From the NCBI GenBank assembly GCA_000467715.1, contig AJFK01000332.1, positions 1-63,975 of the forward strand: a stretch of DNA of 63,975 nucleotides, read 5' to 3'. The stretch comes from Hysterium pulicare CBS 123377 (Eukaryota > Ascomycota > Dothideomycetes > Hysteriales > Hysteriaceae). Shown here piece after piece: positions 11,817-23,636 of this stretch. Each line of letters opens with the position of its first letter. Position 1 is the first letter of the stretch. The notes under the pieces were generated by a model that worked only from the letters and a program-made list of their open reading frames with translations, was not told where the DNA came from and made no database searches. A program made the position numbers and the translations under genes.

Positions 11817-14150
11817 CTAATCCGCTTTGATAGCGCTGGAGTTAGGTCCGTTAGTCTCATACCATATGGAGAGGGATAGAAGCTTCAACATACCCGTATA
11901 TCCTCCTAACAAATGCATATGCAGACAAGAACCCAATCGTGCCCGTAAGCAGGCCATAAACGGCACAAGCCAAGAAGCCGTAGGAAAAGAACAGCATGCT
12001 GGATACGAAGCCAGTGATATGTAGCTTAGTGAAGTAATACCAAGCTAGGTAGCCAAAAATCCAGATGCTACTACTGCCGCCGATGATGAAAGATTGCCAC
12101 CACCAGTGATAGTTCTACAAGTGATTAGTTCCATGATTGACGGGGTGGGGATGATGAATGGACGTACCTCCGAGCACAATTGCACATAAGTAGCTACAAT
12201 CGTAACCTCAATTACCGTGACGACAAGAATAACACTCACGACAGCCAAAAATCCAAATACGTAGTAATACCCACTCTTGTCTTGCCACAAACTCTTGAAA
12301 ACGAACATCAATTCAATGAAGATAACAGCAAAAGGGATGAAGCCCGCAAGGAGAATGGTTTGAATACTCTTTGTGTACCATGATTGCACGGGAATCTGTC
12401 GGGGGATGACGTTGGCTTTGATGGGATGGTTCCAAGCTCCGACAATAACGAAACCATACCAACCACCGATATAGACTAACGGCAATTGAATAAGAAGCCA
12501 TAAGGCGAGAAGTCCGATAAGGGTACCAAACGGAATCGCGGTACTAGAAGCTTGAGCCCAGACGAAAAGGTTGAGTATGAACACAGTAGCGAATAGAAGT
12601 CCAGGAATTAGTGTTCCAGTCTACAATGCTGGTCAGCTCTACGTTCGAAGATGTAATAAAGAATGGTAACTTACCACAAGCACATTCTTCTGCCACAGCT
12701 GCCCGCCAAACGTCTTGTAGACGCGGGAGGAGAAATAGCCGGAGAATAGACCAGCAACGACGAACAAGCCCGTTCCCACACTCACATATCCACCTCGGAA
12801 ACTTGGGTTGAGGATACCGAGAGAGCTGAGAACCAAGAGGCCAGTGGCCATGAAGAGGAGTTGCATTCCGGAGCCGACAAGAGGAGCGAGCAGTCCACCG
12901 TATGAAGGGGCACGAAACACGTCGCCGTGTACCAACTTCCATCCAGTGATGTCTTCAATCGATTCCTCATCTGAGGAGATGTCGGCGTCGCCTTCGAGAT
13001 CCCCAAGCTGTTCCAAGAGACCACTGTTTTTTTCAGCACTCTTCCTCGGTGACTTCGTCCCCCTGCTCCTCTTCATCCTAGACTTGCTATCGTCTATTCC
13101 ACTCTCCTTGTATCCTTTGATATCGCCACGGATGGTACGAGCAAGAATGACGGCAACAACAGCGGTGAGAAGTCCGGAAATAATCAACGAGTTGACAATC
13201 GCGAGCCAGTGGATATTAGAGCTTTCGTCTTGTGCAACAAAGTACATATCCCAGCGATTTTGCCATGCCAAATGCTCTTCTTCGCGGAAGTAAACGGAGT
13301 ACGTGTATGGAATGGTGAGGATGTCATTTGCACTCTCCTCAACCTCGGATCCATCTGCATTCGTTGTATTGGGTTTGGCTAGAAGTTCCAAGCCGTTTTC
13401 GACGTTCTGGATATCAGCAGGTAGACCAGTCTCGTTGCGGTTACCAGCCTCAATGCTCTTCGGGAAGACCTCGAATCCGACAATGACCTTCTTTCCCATA
13501 CCCCCGTCTTTTCCTGGCGCTCGGTGATATCGAATGACCAAGGTGACATGGTTGTTGATGAAGTATCGAGGTTCCGCGTTCGGAGACTCGTAAACCTCGC
13601 CAATCTTGAATCCGGCCGCGTAATATTTGCGTGTCTTTTCCGTGTTGATGAAGCTGGTAGCCCCAGGAAGATTGTCCACAATCCACTCCGCAACATATTT
13701 GTCCTTTATGAGTTCCTTCGCTCTCTTCACGCCAGCCCTATCTACTGTGTGACTACAAAGATATCGGGCTTCTTCGTCATTTCCCATGACTAACTCATAA
13801 TCTGACACGGTAATTCGATCGCCGCGGAGGACCTCGCCCAGATTAAGTGACAAACTGGCTCCGCTCATGAAACGGCCAGTATGGGCTCGGCCGTTAGGGG
13901 GGCAAACGAAGGGTAGTTCGGAATAAGCATACTGCAGCTCGCTGTTATCGGAGTAGACTTTGTTCACGAAAAGCGGGATGGTCTCGCCGTCTCGATAGCT
14001 TTTGATGGAGAAACCTGAGAATGGAATGTCAGTATTTCTGTATTCCTTCAGAGTATAAGCGGATTGTCTGGCCATACCGGGGATATAAAATGCGTGCGAA
14101 AGTGCCAGGAAAGAGCAGAAGAGGGCACTTCTTCTCACGTCGGCGTGCAT
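11817..14150 (-). CDS. Transmembrane 9 superfamily (EMP70/TM9SF) protein
   Basis: Five exons on the minus strand: 14150-14078, 14014-12675, 12620-12168, 12114-11894 and 11835-11817 (701 codons), with introns of 53-63 bp. The product has a signal peptide ending before FYIPG, a long lumenal domain with GETIPLFVNK and LPFVCPP, then one membrane helix, a cytosolic loop with a basic and acidic linker, and about eight C-terminal helices. This is the EMP70/nonaspanin layout and the usual length. The 19-base last exon encodes G-A-I-K-A-D, giving the K-x-D tail that holds TM9SF proteins in the Golgi through COPI. The family works in endosome/Golgi sorting of membrane proteins. The first intron is a multiple of three, so unspliced RNA would still be open. 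The ATG at 14150 starts the signal peptide. Confidence 0.93.
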
Positions 14151-15593
14151 TGTGATAGGTGGGGACTGCGGAACGCGAATGATGCCGTGACGGGATTGCC
14201 CACGGAAAGGATCTGTGAGACGAAGAGATAAAGGAAGGCCAAGAAGCGAGGATCGGGGTCGAGGATAAGGTTGCAGAGGCAGACAGCACGAGTCAGACAC
14301 GGAGGCTGAGGCTGATGCTTGGTCCGAGAGGGTAGACCTGAGCTGAGGCTGGACAGACAACAAGGAAAAGCGAGTGTAATTGGCACAGAGTGCCTATATT
14401 CTAGCGCTGACAGGAAGAGGTGAAGTCAGATGGAGGGTGTTTGATCGAGGGCCAAGGAGGGTGTTGAGAAGGAAGATTCGGGCGGCCAAGGACCACGGCC
14501 GCTAAGCACCCCCGGCCCTCCTCCTGAACGGCTTATCTCGCCGCTATTCCCCATGCTGCACCGAGAATGGGTGCAATGCATTGCTGCCAAGGAGACGTTT
14601 GCTGGTAAGATTGTAAGCACCTGTCATCTTCGCCCAAACCTTCCGTCGCGGTTTAGTCATGCTTGTTCTGGCGGTTGAGTGGGTGCTGAGGCTTGAGGGT
14701 TACGCAACTCTCCAAACCCTCTCCAAATCCATACGAGCTCCACACAACTGCCTTGCGTCTTCCATGATGACTCGATATCGAATATGAGCCAAGCACCTTC
14801 ATCTATGGGATCCACTCATGCAATCGCTTTCAGCTGTCTGTCTTCCTCAGCAATCTGGGGAAAAGCCGGTCGGATATTATGGTTTGGACCTCGATAACCC
14901 CCAGCACACACAAATTGTATCGCCAAGCCAGAGGCAATAAACATGCAGATGCAGGCAACACCCAGCCGCTACTACATACATACATACATACATACATACA
15001 TGTAACCCAACCACACACACTTCTCCGTGGACTGCGCAACAATCCATGCGCTGATCAATTTGTATCTCCAGATTGATCTCCCATCTCGACCCCCCGACTT
15101 GCATCACACGGTCAAGCTCGCAAGCCCAACACTTAAGGCCAACAGCAGCTCGTTAAGAAGCTGCATTAGCGACGCCAACGATTGATCTCTCGTCTTACGT
15201 AGTGAGTGTCGAGTGAGACGAACACAATTCGCGCGACAAGCGACCACGAACACACGTCATTTGGCTTCATCCGAAAATTGTATGAAAGAAGCTATACGTC
15301 TCACTGCTAGAAAATTAGTCCCATAAAAAGGCCTGAGACGGGGTATCAAGATACAAGTAAGCCACATAATACACCACATTGTCCAAACACCATTACATAG
15401 ACCCTTGGGACTTGAAATCCCCTCCTATGCAGTCCCATCCATTAAGCCAAGTGACCATGCCTTCCCACTTTCTTGTTCATTTCTTGTTTCTATTTGAAGA
15501 TACATCGATGACGAAACTTCCTTGTTCCTCGCGCTTGGCTCGGACTGGCGATAGATGTCTTGATGATCAAGTTCCTCTTTCAATTCGAACGGT
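14151..15593. other. Intergenic region between TM9SF promoter and mosaic-gene 3' end
   Basis: It holds the promoter and leader of the minus-strand TM9SF gene on the left and the 3' flank of the mosaic gene on the right. Apart from the tetranucleotide repeat at 14973-15002, nothing was recognised. Confidence 0.45.
14973..15002. repeat. (CATA)n microsatellite
   Basis: About seven uninterrupted CATA units in non-coding DNA. Confidence 0.9.
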
Positions 15594-18500
15594 TTACTTG
15601 AGCTGCCATGCACGACTAGGTGACCGGACGTTAACTACTGTATCCATCGTCAAACGGAGGCAATAGTAGTGAAAACTTACGCGAGCCTATTTGGCGATGC
15701 TTTTGAAGATCTACTCTGCTTTCACAATCTTTCGAAAGTGATTCCGAGAATCCTTTGCAACAAAACTCCTCCTTGGTGTTTTGCTGCGGCCGGCTGTGCA
15801 CTGATTCCCAAAGCAGCGGCGGAAGTCCGCGCGGAAAGGTTTCGGACGCTTTGAGTTCGTTACATTCCCAATACATCTGTTCACCTAAGTGAAGGAGACG
15901 TTTAGAAAGCAAGCGCTCTTGAAGGGCCCATGGCCGACTACCCGAGACGAAGCCGTCAGCTACCTCATCGATTGTCGGCGTAGGATCAGCATGTTGTGAG
16001 CTTATGCCGCCAGAGGCAGACTCAGTCACAATTGTAAGGATCGCATTGCGGTACACGTGTGCCAGCTTCGCGGATTCCTTTTGTCTGTCCTCTTGTGAGT
16101 CCTGGACGATGCAGAGCGAATCGATCCAGAGGTAGCGAGTGCCGAGTTGCCGAGAGACGGACATCGCATCTGTGATTGCTTGGGGGAGATCTTTGCCTGG
16201 GATCACGTTCAGCATGCTTTGTAGACTCTCTGTTGTGAGTTTAGGGATCTCGTCTTTACCCCAACTCCAACTGAGAGCGATATAGTCAGTGGTTGAGGGT
16301 AGATCCAAAGTGGTAACAAGGCGGCTGTCAAATGATCCGTTCAAGCCAGCTTTAAGGTCGATGAGTCGGCTGGGAAGTAAAGTCATGTTGACTTTATGAG
16401 ATTGGCAGCCAGCATGCTCAGCAGAGCATTCCAGGAGCCAGAGCTTGGCTTGTTGGAGGGGATCGTTTGCTTGTTGAGAAAATTGATCCAAAAGATCGGC
16501 GAACCGATTGGCAGAGCAACCTTTGTGCACATCGAGTCTGTTTTCAAGAAGGCCATCAAGCTCCTCGTGGCTTGCGTTATCTGCAAAATGGTCAGACAAG
16601 CCACCAATGGCGATCTTGTCGTTTTGAGTTTGTCCAGTAACCCCGTTCTGTGAGTTGAGTAGGACTCCCGCCAATGCTTCCTTTTCCTCCAAGGGTCCTG
16701 GGAAGGATACGTTTTCGTTTGGCCAAGACTGACAGCAAGGCGCAGGCGTGAAAATCAGCGTCAAAACCTCCGCTTCGGGGCGCTTAGTAGGATCTGCGTT
16801 CAGCATTGTTTGAACAGTCTGAAGCACGACGCTCTCCCTTGGAGTGTTTGCCTGCTCCTGGAAGCTATGGAGCCATGAACACAAGCGGGGCACGTCCTCC
16901 CAGTAACTGGCCTTGCTGTACTCTTTCTGGAACTCCTTTGAATCGTGTCCAATAAGTACCATTTCTAGGAATACGCAGCCAAGCGACCAGATGTCAGCAG
17001 CTGACCCTCGTGACATGGACTCTGCGACTTCGGGGGCAGCATATTTGCGAGTCAGGGGTCCCGATCCCGAGCCTACTGGGCCATCTTCTGACATCTGAGA
17101 TATCCCGAAGTCAGTGAGGATGAGGTGGACTGATCCTTTTTCGCCTTGCTTGACAAGAATGTTCTGAGGTTTAATGTCCATGTGCTTGACAACTGGGCGT
17201 TGTTCGTGAAGATACCTGACCGCAGATGAGAGGCACCCAAAGAGTTTGAATATGCTCTCTTCAATCCCTTCGGGCTTTTTCGCCAGGCAATTGTCCAGCC
17301 AAACGGCCAAGGTAGTATCAGCCACGGGAGATAGAAGTATACTCATCTTCTCTCCACGCGAATACGCTCCAAGGAAACGAATAACGTGTGGGTGGCGAAG
17401 TTTCTGCAGAATTTGCATTTCTTTGTGGAGTTCATCCAGCGCAGACTTCTCGCGGTTCTTCAACGTCTTCCGGCATATTCTCAAGTTTGTTACACGGTCG
17501 ATGACTTCATCTACTGTAGAAAATCCACCTGTTCCAAGGAGCTTTACACTGAGGAATGATGGCGAACCACCAAGCAATGCGCATGAAGCCTGAAAGATTG
17601 CTATCTGCGAAGAAGATGTCGAAGTAGTTCGTCCTAAGGATGAGATCCACTTTAATCTCCCATCGTCTGTTGGAGAATGGACGGATGTGAGATAGCGTTT
17701 GAAGATGTCAGCACGACTGAAAAGCTTTTCGACCGTTGAGCCGGAGTTCAGACAAAAGGTGTCGACCGTGGTGCCTTTGTATTGGGTCCACGTATGTCTG
17801 CTCTGGTCATACTTTCGTGTAAACCCTTTGGGTTTATACTCGCACGAGCCAATGGGGCACTTCTCCGATCGCTGGGTTTGATGGGTAAGCATATGCGCCT
17901 TCATGTCCTTGATAATGCGTCCGCATTCTGGAATGGGGCAGAGAACTCTGCCATGAGATAAGTGTACCCGGTCCAGCGGTTGCCACCTAAAACCATCGAA
18001 GTTGGAATCTCCTTGAGTTCGAAGATATGGAGACTGGTCATCTGCTTTCCTTGATCCTTCACAGCTAGAGTCATTTTGTACATTTCCGAAGCGTTTCAGA
18101 TCATCTGAGCTTCTCGGATGTGTCAAGTCTCCGAAGAGATGAGTCGGGGTGATCCTTTCAGGATCACTATCCAAATGGCTTCCAGAGTTCTCTAGAGCCT
18201 CATAAGTAACTTCAAGAATTTGTCGCTGCTGAGGATCCAATGACATGGTTTTTGTACGAGATTTGCCGAAGAAATCTACGTCGAAGGCTTCAAATGTCTG
18301 TTTCGAAAAATAGTGGTGCATGGCTTTGGAGCCTGTCCCTTTCTCCTCTTTGGTGTTTCGGCTTGATCTCCCGCGATGCTCTTGGTTTTGGTCTTGTTCA
18401 TCGTACTTTGCTTGTCCGGATGATATGAATTCACAGAAAGCTTCTTTGTCGAAGCTCATAAGGTTTTGATTAAGACCAATGATGGCAATACGTGAGCCTC

Positions 18501-20158
18501 CTTGACCATTGTCATCATCTCCGCCATCACCATCCGAGGCAGGTCCAAAGTCAGGTCCTTGTGTACGCCTGTCGGATCCTTTGCTACCTGTGGGACTATC
18601 ATCCCCAGGTGTGTCGTCGTCAGGCTTGTCGTCATCCGGCTTATCGTCGTCATCATCGTCGAAGACATGGGTATCATTATCATTGTTCCAATCTAACATA
18701 CACTTGCCTTTGCGGAAATGGTCAGAAATGTGGTCAATACGCTCATTTCGGGAGGTAAAGCGCTTTGGGCAGAACCCGCAGCTCCTTGGGAACGCAGTAT
18801 CCAATTGGACCAGGCTGTCAGCTTCAAAATCTGCTGAAGAGAGGCCAGGATGGATATTGTTGAACTATATCTGATTAGCAGTTAATCATCCCTGAGAAGG
18901 CTCAAGACTCACATGTTGGGTGAAATGATATCTGCGATAACAAGGTCGAACTCGGTCCACTCCCGTACCTACACACAAGCTACATAGCCAGTGCTTTGCA
19001 GGATACCCTTCCTCTTCATTCCGTCTCCAGTCACACTTCTTTCCGTACCGTTTCCCACAGCCTCGCGTACACTGATATATCTTATTCTCATCCCTCTTTA
19101 ACAAATCACGGTTATTCGTCGGGGAACACGTCTTTTTCCCGGATTGCACCGCCCTCCTCGCAGACTTCCGGGTAGTGTTGGAGTTCATGCTCTGGTCTAT
19201 CGTAGGCCCATGACAGATCTCAGTCGTCTGGTTCTGCGGAGATGTTCGAGATTCCGCCATAGTTGACTGGGATTTGTACGCAGAGTCATGGCCAACCATT
19301 CCTTGCTTTAGCATCTGACCGAACCAGTGTCTGATTGCAATTGGTGAGGCTTTCGTAAGATGGCTTAAGGCATTGATGTCTTGATCGCTGGGCAACACTG
19401 CGTATCTCTTGCTAAACCAGGTCGCGCAGACATCAGCAGCATCCTCGTCGAGACCTATGTCAACTTCGAAGCTCTGAGAAGGGGATGTCTGAGGTGTCTC
19501 TCCAGACCACATTGAGTCGGATATAGCGGATGGCAAGGTTGATGCAAAAGGAGAATAGCCTTGATGATCAGCGATCACTTGACGTTTTGATTGGGGAAGA
19601 TCGCAAGTGCTATTTTGGATAGGCCTTTTGTGGGAGCTGCCAGATTGGTGGCTACAGTATGTTGGGGACACATCCAAGGTTGATGGAGGCACAAGACCAC
19701 CGAGACTATCTCCCGTGTAGGGGCTCAGGTTCTGGATTCATCAGCATAAGTCTTTGAGCAGAAAGGACCAAGCTTACTAGATCTTGTGGTGCAGAGAATA
19801 AATTCGGATCAATCAGTCCGAAAGAATCCATCGATGGCTGACAAGGTTGTTGCGCGTCTCCCATGACATGGAAACTGCTTTGGCGAGCAGTCGTCGGAAA
19901 AGAAAACGATGGATTGGCATCACTCTCTGTGGAAATTGCCTCATCATCCATGAAGTCTGCGAAGAAGCTTGAATCATAATTCGAATCGGTGGGCTTTGCT
20001 AATGCCTGATTATGCGCCGTAGAGTGGAAGCTGTTCTGATATTGGGATACTGCGGATGGAACATCGGCGGAATACCCGAAACTCGCTTCGTCCATTGGCA
20101 ACGCATAGTTCGCAAAGTCCGTCCCATCATACTCATTGCTTCGGAATTGAGAATCCAT
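15594..20158 (-). CDS. Mosaic homeodomain-C2H2-kinase-HET protein with ketosynthase-like pieces
   Basis: Exons on the minus strand: 20158-19778, 19731-18913, 18864-15681 and 15637-15594 (1,475 codons). If the last intron is kept, the frame ends at 15631 (1,477 codons). Order, in residues: Ser-rich N-terminus; homeodomain-like block with IRHWFGQ (about 200-240); C2H2-type fingers (about 330-460), one spanning the exon 2/3 join; Asp-rich linker; a ketosynthase-like piece (about 525-633) with LDPQQRQILEVTYEALEN; more Cys/His finger motifs (705-800); a full protein kinase (838-1110) with GTGGFS, catalytic HMDIKPQN and DFG; a second short ketosynthase-like piece (1150-1190); and a HET domain (about 1215-1400) with LWIDSLCIVQDS and WALQERLLS. 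The first part resembles a known fungal homeobox/C2H2 factor family. Kinase catalytic residues are intact, but the usual HRD is HMD. The ketosynthase pieces lack the active-site Cys. Location and partners are unknown. A HET pseudogene lies head to head with it. Confidence 0.75.
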
Positions 20159-21162
20159 ATTTGGAGGCACTGTGATAAAGATAGATGGGAGACTAGGACT
20201 GACCTCACCGTGCGAAGGCAGGCAGAAGATTCCTTGAGACTTGCCCTCAAGAGGTGTGAGTCAATGTAGAGGTTGGAGGAGATTCTACGGAGGATGTTAG
20301 CCCATCTGAATAATTGCAGCATTGCCTGTTTTTCAAGGCGTGGATTTGAGTCATACTACCTTCAGCCGCCCTTTCGCGAAGAAGGGCGCCGAAGGCAGAC
20401 GTAATAGACAGAATTGGTGAAACGATCACATTGACAGAATTGATAACGCAGTTTCCAGCAACTCTTCGTTCAATGGACTGTTCTACCACCATTTCGGCTT
20501 GTGGGCCGAGTATGTATATTCCAACAGTCTGTAGATCTAAGCTATAGCTTGATCACGCTCCATTCTTGCCAAAAGCACTGCATTACGTAATGCATCTCGC
20601 CAAATTTACCGCTGACTTTCAAACACAGAACCTCCCTACTCACGAAAGGGCTGTGTCTGCATACATCCTTAAACGACATGGCTCCCGCATGTCGTATCTG
20701 CAATATGGATCCTGCATTGGGACTTTACAAGGTTAGCTTCAGACCTGCCGATTCAACTTTTGAGGTGAAAAGAACTGCCCGTGTTGGCCATTTTAAATGT
20801 CTGTTGTAGGTTGTACGGCCGGATAGGCCGACATGACAGTAGGAGAGAGTTATCACAAAGTTGGGGGTGGAGGTGAAGTTCTTGCACTCAGGTTAAAGTT
20901 CCATCCTTTTTCATCCCAACTTCGACTCCCTCCTCGTAAGAACGCTTGCATAGATCCTATCTCGTCATCTGATCCTTCCAGTACGGAATATCTCCAAATA
21001 ACAGAGCAAACATATGGAAAAGCACTTGGAAACATGGAGTCGTCTTTTCGATCTCGCATTAAAATACACCGCCACAATGGCCTATGAGGCTGAGCAGTGC
21101 TGAAAGCTTGGTGGAAAACAACGCAGTCGCACGTTTTACTTTCATCCATCAATTCAAGTACA
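20159..21162. other. Divergent intergenic region between mosaic gene and HET pseudogene
   Basis: Shared upstream space of the minus-strand mosaic gene and the plus-strand HET pseudogene. Only short ORFs on both strands. No further exon of the mosaic gene could be joined in frame here. Confidence 0.45.
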
Positions 21163-22982
21163 ATGGAGCTATTTACTTCGAACCTATGTGACGATGGGCT
21201 CCAAAGTCATCTCTACCAAGATCTCGTCTTCCAAGACTCAATCAAACTCCTCGGGCTTCATCCTGGAACCGGCGATGACCCTATAAGCGTCAGTACCCGC
21301 ATGGCTCGGCTTGAAGGAGATTTTCCAAATTATGAAGCTCTGTCCTGTGTCTGGGGCTCACCATCAGATACGCACTCCCTTCAGTGCGGTAGCCAGACTC
21401 TTCGGGTCACGACGAATCTCTACAAAGCCTTGAGAAGACTCCGTAAGCCTAATGAGCGACGGATCGTATGGGTCGATGCTATCTGCATCAGCCAATGCAA
21501 TGTCCATGAACGGAACCACCAAGTAGGGTCATGCGAGAAATTTACAGTCGAGCTGAGAGGGGCCTAATATGGCTTGGTCCAGATCCAAATGAGAAAGCCA
21601 TCGAAGCTTTTTCACTTGTCTGCTGTCTCGTCAACAACTATGATCAGGAGATGCAATACCCCCGCCCGGCCCAGTTCCGCAGCAGTGCCTCATCTTCTTT
21701 GGAAACTAATACAGAAGAAGTGGTTCCAGATATAAATTCCCTCTGCTGGGAGTCTGTGAAGGCGCTCTTCGATAGTCCGTGGTTCACTCGCATTTGAGTC
21801 GTCCAAGAAGTTCTATTGTCTCAGTCCGCTATCGCAATATGGGGTGAAGCGGAAATAGACTATGTGTACATATCCCTCACCACTAGAAAACTATCTTGGA
21901 ATGTCGAACATTGGCAACGATTATGTACTTGGGGTGTCTGCATGGCTTTCGATATCCACCTCAACCGCCCAGATCGACAATCAAGGTCATCGCCTACCAA
22001 TTACGGGTTTCTATGGCTATTGGCCAGCTTTCGTTATTAGGAGGTTATAGATCCAAGGGACAAAATTTATGGATTGCTGGAAATTCTCGGATCGAGGCAC
22101 TGGGGCGAACTTGCTCTGCCTGAAATACTAATAGAACCGGACTATGGCCTTCCATGGTCGGAACTCTACACGACGGTTGCCAGGAGGATTATTACCCAAG
22201 AGCAAAGCCTCGATATATCGGGCCTTGCAACTCGTGTCCCTCCGTATCAAACGTACGATAACCTCCCATCTTGGGTTCCCGACTGGCGGCAGAGCAAAAG
22301 TGTAAGTAAGCTTGCCGGCTTCTACATTGGGGATGAGTTTAGTGTTGGTACAAAAAGGCATCTGGCGCTCAAAGACGTTGCCGATAACCGAATTCTGATA
22401 GCTTGTGGGCTGAAGCTCTTCACTATTTCCGAACATTGCATCTATCCTGTGTCCAACTCTCCTACCGACGTTGGCGCCTGCATCACCAAGTACTTTTCAC
22501 GCGGCGGCGGAGACCTTGGGTTGCTTTCTAAAACACTCACAGCCGGAAGAAACGATGCTGGTCGATGTATCACCTCTGAGTCTGGGCACTTATCCGATTT
22601 CGCAGCATATCTCCTCACACGTCCACCGTCAATCCTGCAATCGCTCCAGAACATCAACAAGGAAGAATTGGAGCGACGAGCAAAGACAGGGAATGGATTG
22701 AAAGAATATTACGAAGAGGCGCTGGAATACCACTTTAGATACCGGACGCTATTTTGGACGGAAAATGGAAAGATGGGATTAGGTCTAGAGACTATGAGGA
22801 AGGGTGACAAGGTCGTTGTGCTTTTCGGGAGTCAGGTCCCCTACGTTCTTCGACCTCATGATGGGTTCTACACTGTACTTGGGGCATGTTATGTGGATGG
22901 AATCATGTTTGGGGAGGTTTTCAAGGAAGGACAAGGTGGTGCTTCTCAGAAGTTTGAGGAAAAGTGGTTGGAAGTTCATTGA
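21163..22982 (+). pseudogene. HET domain protein, broken by one frameshift and two stops
   Basis: The frame opens at ATG 21163 and shows the HET domain: YEALSCVWGSP, then VWVDAICISQ and, after a break, MREIYSRAERGLIWLGPD. Between 21530 and 21531 the frame changes by one base, as if one base were lost just before MREIY. Downstream one frame runs to TGA 22980-22982 but holds TGA at 21795-21797, where W of the usual R-x-W-V-V-Q-E is expected, and TAG at 22038-22040 just before VIDPRDKIYGLL. The tail, GDKVVVLFGSQVPYVLR and CYVDGIMFGEV, is typical of the family. The breaks lie inside conserved motifs, so introns cannot explain them. Known HET proteins trigger programmed cell death on non-self recognition. 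This copy should be dead. Confidence 0.85.
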
Positions 22983-23636
22983 GAGAAGGAGTATAGTGGC
23001 ATACAGGTTGCATGCTGATGCTTAGGTAGATATGAGACCGTATGGTCAACAACTTGTTGTCTATCCCTTACACTGCACTATAGTTCAGCTGTAGTTTCAT
23101 TCGACTTTACATTCTCTATTACTCTTCACCAGCTAACTACTTGTTGGAAGGTGCCCAAGGCATCAACTTATTGAGACGACAGCCCAGCGTAGTAGCGACT
23201 AGACTAGACGAGTGATCGAGAAGAAAGCTCAATATGTTCTTTGAGGTATAGCAAGAAGCGCGGAGTCTGCACTATGAATATGAAATTGAAAAGTGTGGTG
23301 GGCGGTAGTAAGGAAAGCTTCTTATTCGTAGTCTAGTTCTACATAGTAAATAAAATAGATAACTATATATATATATATATATAATAAGTAAGTACTTTTT
23401 CTATTATAGTAAACTAAAGATAGGATTCAATGCTTTCTCTTCCTATGCTAACATAACTCTAGCCATTTTCCATCCCGAAACCAAGTCCAATACCCCTCTG
23501 GAATGCGCCCACATCTTGAGGATGAGCCACCGATCAAGTCGAAACCTCACGAAAACCCCATAGCTCCCAGGACGTCGCATTACTACTTTCTCTTCTCAGC
23601 GAAAAAAAAAACACAATTTCACCAACTCCAAAATCC
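22983..23636. other. Intergenic region
   Basis: AT-rich spacer between the HET pseudogene and the convergent nuclease gene, with a (TA)n run. A forward ORF at 23503-23940 overlaps the nuclease gene antisense and is taken as chance. Confidence 0.5.
23364..23384. repeat. (TA)n run
   Basis: About ten uninterrupted TA units in an AT-rich spacer. Confidence 0.85.

Noticed and set aside
12808-13527. Forward frames within TM9SF
   Set aside because: Antisense to the conserved TM9SF exons; no independent support.
15638-15680. Reading through the last intron of the mosaic gene (stop at 15631)
   Set aside because: The GTAAGT donor and TACAG acceptor are strong and in frame, so the spliced end at 15594 was preferred, although both give nearly the same length.
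18492-18874. Ser/His-rich forward frames
   Set aside because: Antisense of the Asp-rich linker of the mosaic gene; composition is explained by that.
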